Positions 8,079 to 16,963 of a stretch of DNA of 64,000 nt are shown one piece after another. The DNA is from Lachnospiraceae bacterium OM04-12BH (GTDB taxonomy: Bacteria; Bacillota; Clostridia; Lachnospirales; Lachnospiraceae): positions 1 through 64,000 of the forward strand of contig QULQ01000011.1 in NCBI GenBank assembly GCA_003490145.1, read 5' to 3'. A model generated the notes under the pieces. The model was given only the letters and a program-made list of their open reading frames with translations. It was not told the DNA's origin and made no database searches. The position numbers and the translations under genes are program-made. Position 1 is the stretch's first letter. Each line of letters opens with the position of its first letter.

Positions 8079-8759
8079 ATGCTTAAAATTATTACTGTCT
8101 ACGGGAATATGCTGTTGGTGGCAATGGGGAGAACCCTGCTGCTGGCATTCCTTGGTTTAGCTTTTGCATGTATTCTGGGAATGTTTTTCGGACTTCTCAG
8201 TGTAGTGAAAAATAAGGTATGTAATATCATTGCACAGGTTTTTGTATTCGTGATACGTGGTGTGCCGATGATCGTACTGGCATTTTTCATTTATTTTGGT
8301 ATTCCCTATCTGATCAATACGATCATGGGAGTGGGCGGAGGCTTTACCTTATCTGCTCTGCAGGCAGGAACAGCGTGTCTTGCCCTGAACTGTGGCGCCT
8401 ATATGGCTGAGATCATCCGTGCCGGTATCCAGTCCGTGGATATCGGCCAGATGGAAGCCGGAAGGAGTCTCGGACTTCCTTACTGGAAGACTATGAGGAA
8501 GATCATTCTTCCCCAGGCGATCCGGACGATGATCCCGAGTATCATCAATCAGTTTATCATTACGGTTAAGGATACCTCTATTTTGTCTGTTATTGGTTTC
8601 CCGGAGCTTGTTCTGGCAGCCAAGCAGGTGCAGGCAAATACATTCAAGGCATTTGAAACATGGGCAATCGTAGGTGTTATGTACCTGATCGTTATCACGG
8701 CGCTTTCCTATATTGCCAAGCTGGTAGAGAGGAGGATGAACCGTGGGATCAACAGATAA
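8079..8759 (+). CDS. Amino-acid ABC transporter permease
   Basis: A 226-residue integral membrane protein of the HisM/GlnP family with about five hydrophobic segments. The EAA loop that docks to the ATPase is [20 protein letters not shown]. It forms the translocation channel for the binding protein encoded upstream, and its 3' end overlaps the ATPase gene by 17 bp, consistent with coupled translation. Confidence 0.93.
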   Translation: MLKIITVYGNMLLVAMGRTLLLAFLGLAFACILGMFFGLLSVVKNKVCNIIAQVFVFVIRGVPMIVLAFFIYFGIPYLINTIMGVGGGFTLSALQAGTACLALNCGAYMAEIIRAGIQSVDIGQMEAGRSLGLPYWKTMRKIILPQAIRTMIPSIINQFIITVKDTSILSVIGFPELVLAAKQVQANTFKAFETWAIVGVMYLIVITALSYIAKLVERRMNRGINR

Positions 8760-9489
8760 AAAGGTAAAGATCAGCGTTAAAAAGCTGAGAAAGTGCTTTG
8801 ATGACCTGGAAGTGCTTAAGGATATTTCCACAGAGGTTTATGAAGGAGAGGTAGTTGTCATACTTGGCCCTTCAGGCTCCGGCAAATCTACATTCCTGCG
8901 CTGTCTGAATCGTCTGGAGGATGCAACAGCAGGCACGATTATCGTAGATGATGTGGATATTACAGCAAAAAAGGTCAATATGAACAAGGTGCGTGAGAAC
9001 ATCGGCATGGTGTTCCAGCACTTTAACCTGTTCAATAACATGAATGTTCTGGACAATCTGATGCTTGCACCGTTAGAGCTGAAAAAGGCTGACAAAAAGG
9101 AGGCTGAAGAGCGTGCCAGGGCAATGCTTAAGAGAGTAGATCTGCTGGAAAAGGCAGATGCTTATCCGTCACAGCTTTCCGGTGGACAGAAGCAGCGTGT
9201 GGCAATTGCAAGGGCTCTGTGTATGCAGCCCGATATCATGCTCTTTGATGAGCCGACCTCGGCGCTGGATCCGGAAATGGTAGGTGAAGTACTGGCTGTT
9301 ATGAAGCAGCTTGCAGCTGATGGCATGACGATGATCATTGTTACACATGAGATCGGATTTGCACGGGAGGTTGCTGACAGGGTTATCTTCATGGATGGCG
9401 GCTATATTGTCGAAGAAGGAACGCCAAAGGAAGTGATCCTGAATCCGAAGGAGCCAAGAACGATCAGCTTCTTAAATAAGGTGCTGTAA
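8743..9489 (+). CDS. Amino-acid ABC transporter ATP-binding protein
   Basis: It starts at GTG 8743 with GGAGG about seven bases before it, inside the permease gene. The 248-residue ATPase has Walker A GPSGSGKS (42-49), a Q-loop ([10 protein letters not shown]), signature LSGGQ, Walker B IMLFDEP and a switch His in VTHEIGF. It powers import with the neighbouring permease and binding protein. Length and motifs match GlnQ-type subunits; specificity is set by the binding protein. Confidence 0.95.
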   Translation: MGSTDKKVKISVKKLRKCFDDLEVLKDISTEVYEGEVVVILGPSGSGKSTFLRCLNRLEDATAGTIIVDDVDITAKKVNMNKVRENIGMVFQHFNLFNNMNVLDNLMLAPLELKKADKKEAEERARAMLKRVDLLEKADAYPSQLSGGQKQRVAIARALCMQPDIMLFDEPTSALDPEMVGEVLAVMKQLAADGMTMIIVTHEIGFAREVADRVIFMDGGYIVEEGTPKEVILNPKEPRTISFLNKVL

Positions 9490-9506
9490 GTCACAGGGAG
9501 GAAAAG

Positions 9507-10118
9507 ATGGAAAAGTATGCGATTACGATTTCAAGACAGTTTGCATCCATGGGAAGAACTATTGCACAGGAACTGGCAGAGCAGCTTCATATTGAATTTC
9601 TGGACAGGGACATCGTAGATGAAACAGCCAAACGTATGAATGCCACTGTACGGCAGATCAGTAAGGAGGAAGAGGGCATCAGCTCCAAATTTTCCTATCG
9701 TATGTACCCGCTTGGACTTGGCGTGCCGGCGGTGAAGGATGAACTGTTCAAGGTACAGCAAAGTATCATCCAGGACTTCGCTAAGAAGGAATCCTGTATT
9801 ATCGTAGGGAGATGTGGCGGTTACTGTCTGCGGAATGAAGAGCGGTTGCTGAAGGTTTATATTTATGCTCCATATGATGTGCGCCTGAAGAACTGCACCA
9901 AGCGCCTTGGCATGACGGAGAAGGAAGCAGTAAAGACAATTTCTGAGGTAGATAAGGCAAGAGAGGTTTATCATAAGAGATATATTCCCGGATTCCAGAA
10001 TGCAACACTGGACAGCGATATCTGCATTAACAGTGGAGCCTACAGTGCCAAAGAAGTGGCGACATTGATCAGGAAGGCTGCCGAAGCTAAGTTTGGTGTA
10101 GAGAGTCTGACTGAGTAG
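9507..10118 (+). CDS. Cytidylate kinase-like family protein
   Basis: A 203-residue P-loop-like protein that begins KYAITISRQFASMGRTIAQE, matching the cytidylate-kinase-like (AAA_26) family. An ASMGRTIA segment lies where a phosphate-binding loop would be, IIVGRCGGY is near 99-107, and a basic C-terminal part follows. It lacks a full GxxGxGKS/T loop, so I do not claim CMP kinase activity. It is 17 bp downstream of the ABC ATPase gene and probably co-transcribed. Homologues are common in Lachnospiraceae with no established role. Confidence 0.8.
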   Translation: MEKYAITISRQFASMGRTIAQELAEQLHIEFLDRDIVDETAKRMNATVRQISKEEEGISSKFSYRMYPLGLGVPAVKDELFKVQQSIIQDFAKKESCIIVGRCGGYCLRNEERLLKVYIYAPYDVRLKNCTKRLGMTEKEAVKTISEVDKAREVYHKRYIPGFQNATLDSDICINSGAYSAKEVATLIRKAAEAKFGVESLTE

Positions 10119-10169
10119 AAAATGTAACATACCGCAGACTGAAAATTTGTCTAAATTGCCTGAAAGCAC

Positions 10170-10198
10170 TTGACAAAAGCCTGGTGATATAATAGAAT
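10170..10198 (+). promoter_or_regulatory. tRNA-Arg promoter
   Basis: TTGACA (10170-10175), 17-bp spacer, TAGAAT (10193-10198), with the tRNA starting 34 bp later. Confidence 0.7.
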
Positions 10199-10231
10199 AT
10201 CTTTTGTTGTCGGATATGATGACAGATAAAT

Positions 10232-10305
10232 GTGCGTTTAGCTCAGCTGGATAGAGCGTTTGGCTACGGACCAAAAGGTCGGGGGTTCGAATCCTCTAAC
10301 GCACG
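10232..10305 (+). tRNA. tRNA-Arg (ACG)
   Basis: Acceptor arms GTGCGTT and AACGCAC pair fully, with G as discriminator base. The anticodon loop CTACGGA gives ACG, whose first base is normally edited to inosine. The T-loop GGTTCGAATCC is present. CCA is not encoded. Confidence 0.95.
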
Positions 10306-10317
10306 TGCTTAAAGAAG

Positions 10318-10355
10318 GTCGAAATTCCTTGAAAAACAAGGGATTTCGGCTTTTT
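10318..10355 (+). terminator. Rho-independent terminator after tRNA-Arg
   Basis: GTCGAAATTCCTT (10318-10330) pairs with AAGGGATTTCGGC (10338-10350), then five T. Confidence 0.85.
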
Positions 10356-10526
10356 CTGTGCTCAAATTTAAAACCCAATTTTATTTAGTGTGATCTGTAA
10401 GTTGTTACAAAAGACAAAGACATTAATGAAACAGATAAAGGAAAATCTGTACAGTATATGGATACATATACCTGCACAAGAATACAAAATGCACAAAATT
10501 TTAAAGGTTCATATAAAAATTTTCTA

Positions 10527-10555
10527 TGTAAATCTTCCCCTTTCGAAAATATAAT
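10527..10555 (+). promoter_or_regulatory. Probable promoter of the galactose transporter operon
   Basis: TATAAT (10550-10555) with a weak TGTAAA (10527-10532) 17 bp upstream. The poor -35 fits a promoter that needs an activator, and a two-component system for sugar is encoded downstream. The AT-rich stretch 10380-10520 otherwise shows no clear feature. Confidence 0.5.
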
Positions 10556-10599
10556 AAGGACAGTTAATAACGAACAGACTTCAAAGGAGGAAGTAAATT

Positions 10600-11925
10600 A
10601 TGAAAAGAAGTAAATTATTATCCCTGCTTTTAGTAGGAGCACTCTCTGCCTCACTGGTAGCATGCGGTTCTGCATCAGGCAGTACATCGGGCGATACAGC
10701 AAACAGTGCATCAACTGAAACCACAGAAAGTGCATCAACTGAAACCACAGACAGCACTGGTGGCGAAAACAGCAAGAAGCCTCTGGTATGGTTTAACCGT
10801 CAGCCCTCTAACAGCTCAACAGGAGAGCTGGATATGACAGCCTTGAATTTTAATGAGAATACATACTATGTTGGATTCGATGCAAATCAGGGAGCTGAGC
10901 TTCAGGGACAGATGGTACTTGATTACATTAAGGCCAATGCTGCTACCATCGACCGCAACGGTGATGGAGTGATCGGTTATATCCTTGCTATCGGTGATAT
11001 CGGACATAACGATTCTATCGCACGTACCCGTGGTGTCCGTTCCGCACTCGGAACCGGTGTTGATGCTTCCGGAGTAATCGATGCTTCTCCTGTAGGAACC
11101 AACGCAGACGGTTCTGCAACCGTTGTTCAGGATGCAACACTTGATATTGATGGAAAAACATATACCATCCGTGAGCTTGCATCACAGGAAATGAAGAACT
11201 CCGCAGGTGCTACATGGGATGCAGCTACTGCAGGTAATGCAATCGGAACCTGGTCCGCATCCTTTGGTGATGATATTGATGTTGTAGTATCCAATAACGA
11301 TGGTATGGGAATGTCCATGTTCAATGCCTGGGCAAAGGATAATAAGGTACCGACCTTCGGCTATGACGCAAACAGTGATGCAGTTGCTGCAATTGCAGAA
11401 GGATACGGCGGAACCATTTCCCAGCATGCAGATGTACAGGCTTATCTGACACTGAGAGTTCTGAGAAATGCCCTGGACGGAGTAGACGTTAATACCGGTA
11501 TCGGTACAGCAGATGCAGCTGGCAACGTACTTGAGGAAGGCGTAGATTACAGATACAGTGCAGAAGAAAGATCCTACTATGCATTAAATATTGCGGTAAC
11601 AGCTGATAACTATCAGGATTTCATGGATTCCACCAAGGTATATGCTAAGGTTGCCAATCAGTTGGATGCTTCTACAAGCCCGGCGAAAAAGGTATGGTTA
11701 AATATTTACAATGCTTCTGATAACTTCTTAAGCTCAACCTACCAGCCGCTGCTTCAGAACTATGATGATCTGATGAACTTAACTGTTGATTACATCGGCG
11801 GTGATGGCCAGACAGAATCTAATATTACCAACCGTCTTGGCAATCCCGGAGAATACGATGCGTTCGCAATCAATATGGTTAAAACAGACAATGCAACATC
11901 TTATACATCTCTCCTTCAGCAGTAA
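10600..11925 (+). CDS. Galactose-type ABC transporter substrate-binding lipoprotein, apparently circularly permuted
   Basis: Lipobox LVAC gives a lipidated Cys22, followed by a Ser/Thr-rich linker. The binding domain matches MglB of the galactose/glucose system but in changed order. Residues 59-70 (KKPLVWFNRQPS) match the middle of MglB (VFFNKEP). Next come YYVGFDANQG, the calcium loop DRNGDG (118-123), GHNDSIARTR, SNNDGMGMS (N233) and FGYDAN (D256). After a linker, residues 363-441 (VWLNIYNASDNF ... AFAINMV) match the MglB N-terminus (IYKYDDNF ... ALAINLV). All usual sugar-contact positions (D374, N66, H/D/R, N233, D256) are kept. It feeds the ATPase and permease downstream; a terminator after the gene probably raises its expression over theirs. 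Confidence 0.9.
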   Translation: MKRSKLLSLLLVGALSASLVACGSASGSTSGDTANSASTETTESASTETTDSTGGENSKKPLVWFNRQPSNSSTGELDMTALNFNENTYYVGFDANQGAELQGQMVLDYIKANAATIDRNGDGVIGYILAIGDIGHNDSIARTRGVRSALGTGVDASGVIDASPVGTNADGSATVVQDATLDIDGKTYTIRELASQEMKNSAGATWDAATAGNAIGTWSASFGDDIDVVVSNNDGMGMSMFNAWAKDNKVPTFGYDANSDAVAAIAEGYGGTISQHADVQAYLTLRVLRNALDGVDVNTGIGTADAAGNVLEEGVDYRYSAEERSYYALNIAVTADNYQDFMDSTKVYAKVANQLDASTSPAKKVWLNIYNASDNFLSSTYQPLLQNYDDLMNLTVDYIGGDGQTESNITNRLGNPGEYDAFAINMVKTDNATSYTSLLQQ

Positions 11926-11957
11926 GATGACAGAGATTTCTTGTTAGCAAAAGGTCT

Positions 11958-11991
11958 GAGGGTGTCGGGACCTCCTGGCACCCTCTTTTTC
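11958..11991 (+). terminator. Intra-operon terminator after the binding-protein gene
   Basis: GAGGGTG (11958-11964) pairs with CACCCTC (11979-11985), then a T-run. Its place between the binding-protein and ATPase genes fits partial termination that gives an excess of binding protein. Confidence 0.75.
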
Positions 11992-12007
11992 TAAAAGGAG
12001 TAAGGAT

Positions 12008-13516
12008 ATGGCAGAAGATAAGAAGGATATCATCTTGTCGATCCGCGGCATGAGCAAATCATTCGGAAGAAATAAGGTTTTAAAGCATATTGACCTGGAT
12101 GTGAAGAAGGGCTCGATAATGGGTCTTATGGGTGAGAATGGTGCCGGTAAGTCGACGATGATGAAATGTCTTTTTGGTACGTATCAGAAAGACGAGGGCA
12201 CAATAATTCTGGATGGAAAAGAAATAAACTTCACCGGACCCAAGGATGCTTTGGAAAACGGTGTGGCAATGGTTCATCAGGAATTGAACCAGTGTCTGGA
12301 AAGAAATGTGATCGATAATCTGTTCCTTGGACGCTACCCAAAGAATTCATTAGGGGTGGTAGATGAAGGAAGAATGAAAAAAGAGGCTTCCGATTTGTTC
12401 CGTAATCTTGGGATCACGGTAAATCTTTCGCAGCCAATGAAAAAAATGTCTGTTTCAAAGAGACAGATGTGCGAAATTGCAAAGGCAATTTCCTATAACT
12501 CCAAGGTAATTGTTCTGGATGAGCCAACCTCCTCCCTTACCGCGCCGGAGGTTGAAAAGTTATTTAAGATGATGAGACAGCTTCGGGAACAGGGAATCTC
12601 GCTGATTTATATTTCTCATAAGATGGATGAGGTTTTTGAGATTTGTGATCAGATTTCTGTTCTTCGTGACGGTGCACTGGTAATGACCAAGAACTGTAAG
12701 GATACCAATATGAATGAATTGATTTCCGCTATGGTTGGACGGTCACTGGATAACCGTTTCCCACCGGTAGATAATACACCGGGTGAGGTGGTTTTAAAGG
12801 TAGAGCATTTATCTACCAAATATGCACCTAAGCTTCAGGATATAAGCTTTGATGTGAAAAAGGGAGAAATATTTGGTCTGTATGGTCTGGTCGGTGCAGG
12901 ACGTACAGAGCTTCTTGAAACTATATTTGGTATTCGTACAAGAGCAGCAGGACGTGTTTATTATAATGACAAGCTGATGAATTTCAGCTCCTCCAAGGAT
13001 GCGATGGAGCATGGATTTGCACTGATCACAGAGGAACGTAAGGCAGACGGACTGTTCACAAAGATGGATATTACCTTTAATACCACTATCGCCAATATGA
13101 AGCAGTATAAGTCCGGGATCGCCTTGTCACATGATGAAATGGTCAGGGCAACTGCAGATGAAATCCGTATCATGCGTACGAAATGTATGGGACCGGAGGA
13201 TATGATCGCGAATCTGTCCGGCGGAAATCAGCAGAAAGCGATATTTGGCAGATGGCTGGAACGTTCGCCAAACATTTTTATGATGGATGATCCTACAAGA
13301 GGCATCGATGTCGGTGCCAAGTATGAGATATATGAACTGATTATCGGCATGGCAAAGAAGGGGAAAACCATTATCGTGGTTTCTTCGGAAATGCCGGAAA
13401 TTCTCGGAATCACGAACCGGATCGGTGTAATGTCTAACGGACATCTGGCCGGGATCGTAAATACCAGAGAAACCAATCAGGAAGAACTTCTTAGACTTAG
13501 TGCAAAGTATTTGTAG
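12008..13516 (+). CDS. mglA: Sugar ABC transporter ATP-binding protein (MglA/RbsA type)
   Basis: A 502-residue protein with two fused ATPase halves, as in MglA. The first half has Walker A GENGAGKS (near 44-51), signature VSKRQMCEIAKAI and Walker B VIVLDEP. The second half has a degenerate P-loop (GLVGAGRTE), signature LSGGNQQKA and DDPTRG. It energises import with the permease encoded 17 bp downstream. An AAGGAG site precedes the ATG. The substrate is taken from the MglB-like binding protein and is not proven. Confidence 0.95.
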   Translation: MAEDKKDIILSIRGMSKSFGRNKVLKHIDLDVKKGSIMGLMGENGAGKSTMMKCLFGTYQKDEGTIILDGKEINFTGPKDALENGVAMVHQELNQCLERNVIDNLFLGRYPKNSLGVVDEGRMKKEASDLFRNLGITVNLSQPMKKMSVSKRQMCEIAKAISYNSKVIVLDEPTSSLTAPEVEKLFKMMRQLREQGISLIYISHKMDEVFEICDQISVLRDGALVMTKNCKDTNMNELISAMVGRSLDNRFPPVDNTPGEVVLKVEHLSTKYAPKLQDISFDVKKGEIFGLYGLVGAGRTELLETIFGIRTRAAGRVYYNDKLMNFSSSKDAMEHGFALITEERKADGLFTKMDITFNTTIANMKQYKSGIALSHDEMVRATADEIRIMRTKCMGPEDMIANLSGGNQQKAIFGRWLERSPNIFMMDDPTRGIDVGAKYEIYELIIGMAKKGKTIIVVSSEMPEILGITNRIGVMSNGHLAGIVNTRETNQEELLRLSAKYL

Positions 13517-13533
13517 AAAGGAGTACAGGAGCT

Positions 13534-15186
13534 ATGGCAAATGACAGAAAATATCTTTCGGCAGAGGAAGAAGCAGAGCTTTTACGGCCGATTGACGAAT
13601 ATATTGATAAGATACAAAAAAAGATCGATGCTCTGCGTGTAGATGGTTCGGATAAGGTGCAGGCATTGAAGACGCATATTGCCCTGACGAAGGAAGACAA
13701 AAACTATACAAAAGAGGAGCGGGCTGCGATCATCCGGAAGGATCAGGAAGCACTTGTAAAGGCAAAGGAAACGGAGGCTGCAAACAAGGATGAGGTTTCC
13801 AGGCTGATCAAGGAGGCAGAGGCTTATCTTGCCGCTCATTTTAATAAGGATTATTACGAAAAGGTAGCAGCGAGCTGTGAAGCCCAGAAGGAAGAGGAAA
13901 ATGCAGAATATGCGAAGATCTGCGGACAGCTGAAGGCTGAGCATGAGCATACGCTTTCCGGACTGACGGACAGACAGGAGATCAAGGATGAAAAGTATGT
14001 ATATAAGAACCGTCTGTATGATGCCCAGATGGTGCATGAATCCAAGCTTCAGGAGATCAAGGACAGAAGGCATGAAGCATATGTGCACAAGTATCATCTG
14101 ATCGATCTGCTCCGTATGTCGAAATTCACCTTTTTACAGAAAAAGGCACAGAGCTTTGAAAACTACAAATACACCTTCAATACATCACAGTTTTTGTATA
14201 AGAACGGGCTCTATATCGTCATTATCATGATCTTTATTGCCCTTTGTATTATTACTCCGATGGTAAAAAATACACAGCTTCTGACGATGTCCAATATTCT
14301 GAATATCCTTCAGCAGGCATCACCCCGTATATTCCTGGCACTTGGAGTAGCCGGACTGATCCTGTTAACCGGTACGGATCTTTCCGTAGGACGAATGGTT
14401 GGTCTTGGTATGGTAACGGCAACCATTATTATGCACAACGGAGTTAATACAGGCGGGGTATTCGGCCATATCTTTGATTTTACAGGAATTCCGGCACCGG
14501 CACGTGCACTTCTTGCGCTGGTTGTCTGCGTGATCCTGACAACAGGCTTTGCATCCATTGCGGGATTCTTTATGGCAAGGTTTAAGATGCACCCGTTTAT
14601 TTCAACCATGGCAAACATGCTGATCATCTTCGGACTGGTAACGTATGCTACGAAGGGTGTGTCCTTCGGTGCTATTGATTCTGCTATCCCGGCGATGTTC
14701 ATACCAAGGATCGGGAAATTCCCGACCATCATCCTCTGGGCAGTTGTTGCAGTTATAGTTGTGTGGTTTATCTGGAATAAGACAACCTTCGGTAAGAATC
14801 TGTATGCAGTCGGCGGAAACCCGGAAGCGGCAGCTGTATCCGGTATCTCCGTATTTGCAGTAACCATGGGAGCGTTTATCCTTGCAGGTATTCTTTATGG
14901 CTTTGGCTCATGGCTGGAATGTAACCGTATGATCGGTTCCGGCAGTGCTGCCTATGGACAGGGATGGGATATGGACGCCATTGCCGCCTGCGTTGTTGGT
15001 GGTGTATCCTTTACGGGTGGTATCGGTAAGATTTCCGGTGTTGTAACCGGTGTGCTGATCTTTACTGCACTTACGTATTCTCTCACGATCCTGGGTATTG
15101 ATACAAACCTTCAGTTTATATTCGAAGGTATCATCATCCTGGCAGCTGTTACGCTTGATTGTCTGAAGTATGTAAAGAAGAAATAA
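13534..15186 (+). CDS. mglC: Sugar ABC transporter permease (MglC type) with long cytoplasmic helical extension
   Basis: The last ~325 residues form an RbsC/MglC permease with some 8-10 hydrophobic segments, from about residue 226 (LYIVIIMIFIALCIITPMV). They include the family segments LTGTDLSVGRMVGL, YAVGGNPEAAAVSGI and VVGGVSFTGGIG. Ahead of them lie ~220 residues rich in Lys, Glu and Ala, strongly helical and coiled-coil-like, with no hydrophobic segment. E. coli MglC has only 336 residues and nothing comparable. The extension is in frame after a good ribosome site (AAAGGAG, ~13518). It should hang into the cytoplasm near the ATPase, where it could scaffold or sense; this is inference. Confidence 0.92.
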   Translation: MANDRKYLSAEEEAELLRPIDEYIDKIQKKIDALRVDGSDKVQALKTHIALTKEDKNYTKEERAAIIRKDQEALVKAKETEAANKDEVSRLIKEAEAYLAAHFNKDYYEKVAASCEAQKEEENAEYAKICGQLKAEHEHTLSGLTDRQEIKDEKYVYKNRLYDAQMVHESKLQEIKDRRHEAYVHKYHLIDLLRMSKFTFLQKKAQSFENYKYTFNTSQFLYKNGLYIVIIMIFIALCIITPMVKNTQLLTMSNILNILQQASPRIFLALGVAGLILLTGTDLSVGRMVGLGMVTATIIMHNGVNTGGVFGHIFDFTGIPAPARALLALVVCVILTTGFASIAGFFMARFKMHPFISTMANMLIIFGLVTYATKGVSFGAIDSAIPAMFIPRIGKFPTIILWAVVAVIVVWFIWNKTTFGKNLYAVGGNPEAAAVSGISVFAVTMGAFILAGILYGFGSWLECNRMIGSGSAAYGQGWDMDAIAACVVGGVSFTGGIGKISGVVTGVLIFTALTYSLTILGIDTNLQFIFEGIIILAAVTLDCLKYVKKK

Positions 15187-15264
15187 ACGAAGCCAAAAGG
15201 CAGGGAGAAGTAACCGGCATTGCAGAAGCCATGCATTGCAAAATCCACTGGATTTATAGTGGGA

Positions 15265-15288
15265 AATTTATGAAAAAAAGAGTATAAT
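15265..15288 (+). promoter_or_regulatory. Probable promoter of the sugar-sensing two-component operon
   Basis: A TATAAT at 15283-15288 has only a weak -35 (around 15260-15265). Transcription would begin near 15295, right at a strong hairpin. Confidence 0.45.
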
Positions 15289-15297
15289 AAAAAAAGG

Positions 15298-15335
15298 TGG
15301 CACGGATTTATGATTCAGTGAATCCGTGCCATTTT
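15298..15335 (+). terminator. Leader hairpin with short T-run before the response regulator
   Basis: TGGCACGGATT (15298-15308) pairs perfectly with AATCCGTGCCA (15321-15331), followed by TTTT. It sits between a -10 element and the start codon at 15357, so it would be at the very 5' end of the mRNA. It may terminate read-through from the transporter operon, attenuate the new transcript, or protect its 5' end. Confidence 0.6.
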
Positions 15336-15356
15336 GCAACGATATGGAGGGTACAG

Positions 15357-16961
15357 ATGCTGACATATAAAGTACTTCTTGTAGATGATGAAGAAGAAGT
15401 TATGGATGTAATTGAACACAGGATATGCTGGAAGCAGATGGGGTTTGAAGTGGTCGGAAAGGCTCAGAATGGGGTAAAGGCACTGGAAATATCAGAGAAA
15501 ATGCAGCCGGATGTTGTGATCACGGATATTAAAATGCCCTATATGGATGGATTGGAGCTGGCGCGTAATCTGAAGCAGGATAATCCGGATGTGCGGATTC
15601 TGATACTTACAGGATTCGATGAATTTGAATATGCCAAGGAGGCCGTACATCTTGAAATCGAGGAATATATCCTGAAGCCGGTTAATGCCAATGAGCTTTC
15701 GGATTGCCTGAAACGATTAAAGGATGTCCTTGATAGGGAGCGGGAAGAAAAGCTGAATATCAGGAAGCTGGAGCAGTACTATACTGACTCCCTGCCGGTA
15801 TTGCAGACGAACTTTTTCTGTTCGCTGATTGAAGGGCGGATCACGGAGGGCGAGATCCGTAAATTCATGGGTGCTTACCGGATTTTCCTGCCGGGACCAT
15901 ACTTTTGCTGTGCCGTGCTGCACATTTCAGAAAATCATGTTCCGGATAACATGACACCGCTTCTTCTGTCCGTATCAGTACAGAGAGAAGCACAGGAACG
16001 GTTTCAGGGGAAGTGGGACTGCAGATATTTTACATACCTTGGAAACATTGTTATGCTGGTGAATCTTGAGGGAGAGAGCGGAATTACGAGGCTGACGGAT
16101 GAGTGTGACCGTTTCTGCAAGTGGGCAGACCGCTTCTTCGGTGCGGTTGTAACCATAGGGATCGGGAAGGCATGTGAGGATTTACCGTCTCTTCGTTATT
16201 CCTACGAGGGGGCAAGGGAAGCTGTTTCCTACCGTGTGATCTACGGAGCCGGCCGTTCGATTAATATAGCGGACATTGCGCCCAAGGGACAGGAGCTTTC
16301 CATGCAGCCGGAGGATATTGATATGAACGGCGTATTTAAGGCGATCCATATCGGTGTACGTGAAGATATCGAGCAGGCAGTGCTTTCTCTTGTCGGTGCG
16401 CTTAAGGATAATGCAAAAACCATTACGCAGCATAATTTTACGGTTATGGAGATTGTCGGACATTTGTACCGCTTCTGCGGAAATAATTATATGAAATTTG
16501 AAGAACATACCGGTGAAATCCGGAATGCCTATGAGGAGATCCCGAGAATGGATAAGGCAGCATTGTCGGCATGGCTTGTAGGTGTGGCATTGTCGATCAG
16601 TGACGAGCTGAAAAATGCCAGAAATTCCTCACTTCGTTATCTGATCTCGGAGGCAAAAAATATTGTCCGCGATCGTTATGGGGATGCCGGGTTATCTCTG
16701 GATACGGTGTGCTCGGGTCTTGGTGTATCGAATTCCTATTTTTCTTCTGTCTTTAAGAAGGAAGCCGGTATCCCGTTTATCACGTATCTGACAGATTACA
16801 GGATGCAGCAGGCGGTCCGCCTGATCCTGGAAACAAATGAAAAAAGCTATGAAATTGCAGAGCATGTCGGATATGAGGATGCCAACTATTTCAGCTATGT
16901 TTTTAAGCGTAAATATGGAATGTCACCTTCCAAATACCGCACGGAGCATATAGGAAAATAA
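15357..16961 (+). CDS. Response regulator, receiver plus AraC-type HTH (YesN family)
   Basis: The start is ATG 15357 behind GGAGGG; the frame is open upstream, but those codons lie in the leader hairpin. The receiver domain (1-125) has the acidic pocket D10/D11, phospho-acceptor D57 (VVITDIKMP) and Lys in EEYILKPVN. A middle region of about 280 residues follows. The last ~100 residues form an AraC HTH pair (LDTVCSGLGVSNSYFSSVFK, YEIAEHVGYEDANYFSYVFK, YGMSPSKYR). It should be phosphorylated by the kinase encoded next and activate sugar-transport genes, most likely the mgl-type operon just upstream. Confidence 0.93.
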   Translation: MLTYKVLLVDDEEEVMDVIEHRICWKQMGFEVVGKAQNGVKALEISEKMQPDVVITDIKMPYMDGLELARNLKQDNPDVRILILTGFDEFEYAKEAVHLEIEEYILKPVNANELSDCLKRLKDVLDREREEKLNIRKLEQYYTDSLPVLQTNFFCSLIEGRITEGEIRKFMGAYRIFLPGPYFCCAVLHISENHVPDNMTPLLLSVSVQREAQERFQGKWDCRYFTYLGNIVMLVNLEGESGITRLTDECDRFCKWADRFFGAVVTIGIGKACEDLPSLRYSYEGAREAVSYRVIYGAGRSINIADIAPKGQELSMQPEDIDMNGVFKAIHIGVREDIEQAVLSLVGALKDNAKTITQHNFTVMEIVGHLYRFCGNNYMKFEEHTGEIRNAYEEIPRMDKAALSAWLVGVALSISDELKNARNSSLRYLISEAKNIVRDRYGDAGLSLDTVCSGLGVSNSYFSSVFKKEAGIPFITYLTDYRMQQAVRLILETNEKSYEIAEHVGYEDANYFSYVFKRKYGMSPSKYRTEHIGK

Positions 16962-16963
16962 GC

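Noticed and set aside
9531..10274. Minus-strand 247-codon ORF opposite the cytidylate-kinase-like gene
   Set aside because: It is a frame shadow: it runs into the tRNA-Arg gene, has no ribosome site, and its composition is that of reverse-complemented coding sequence.
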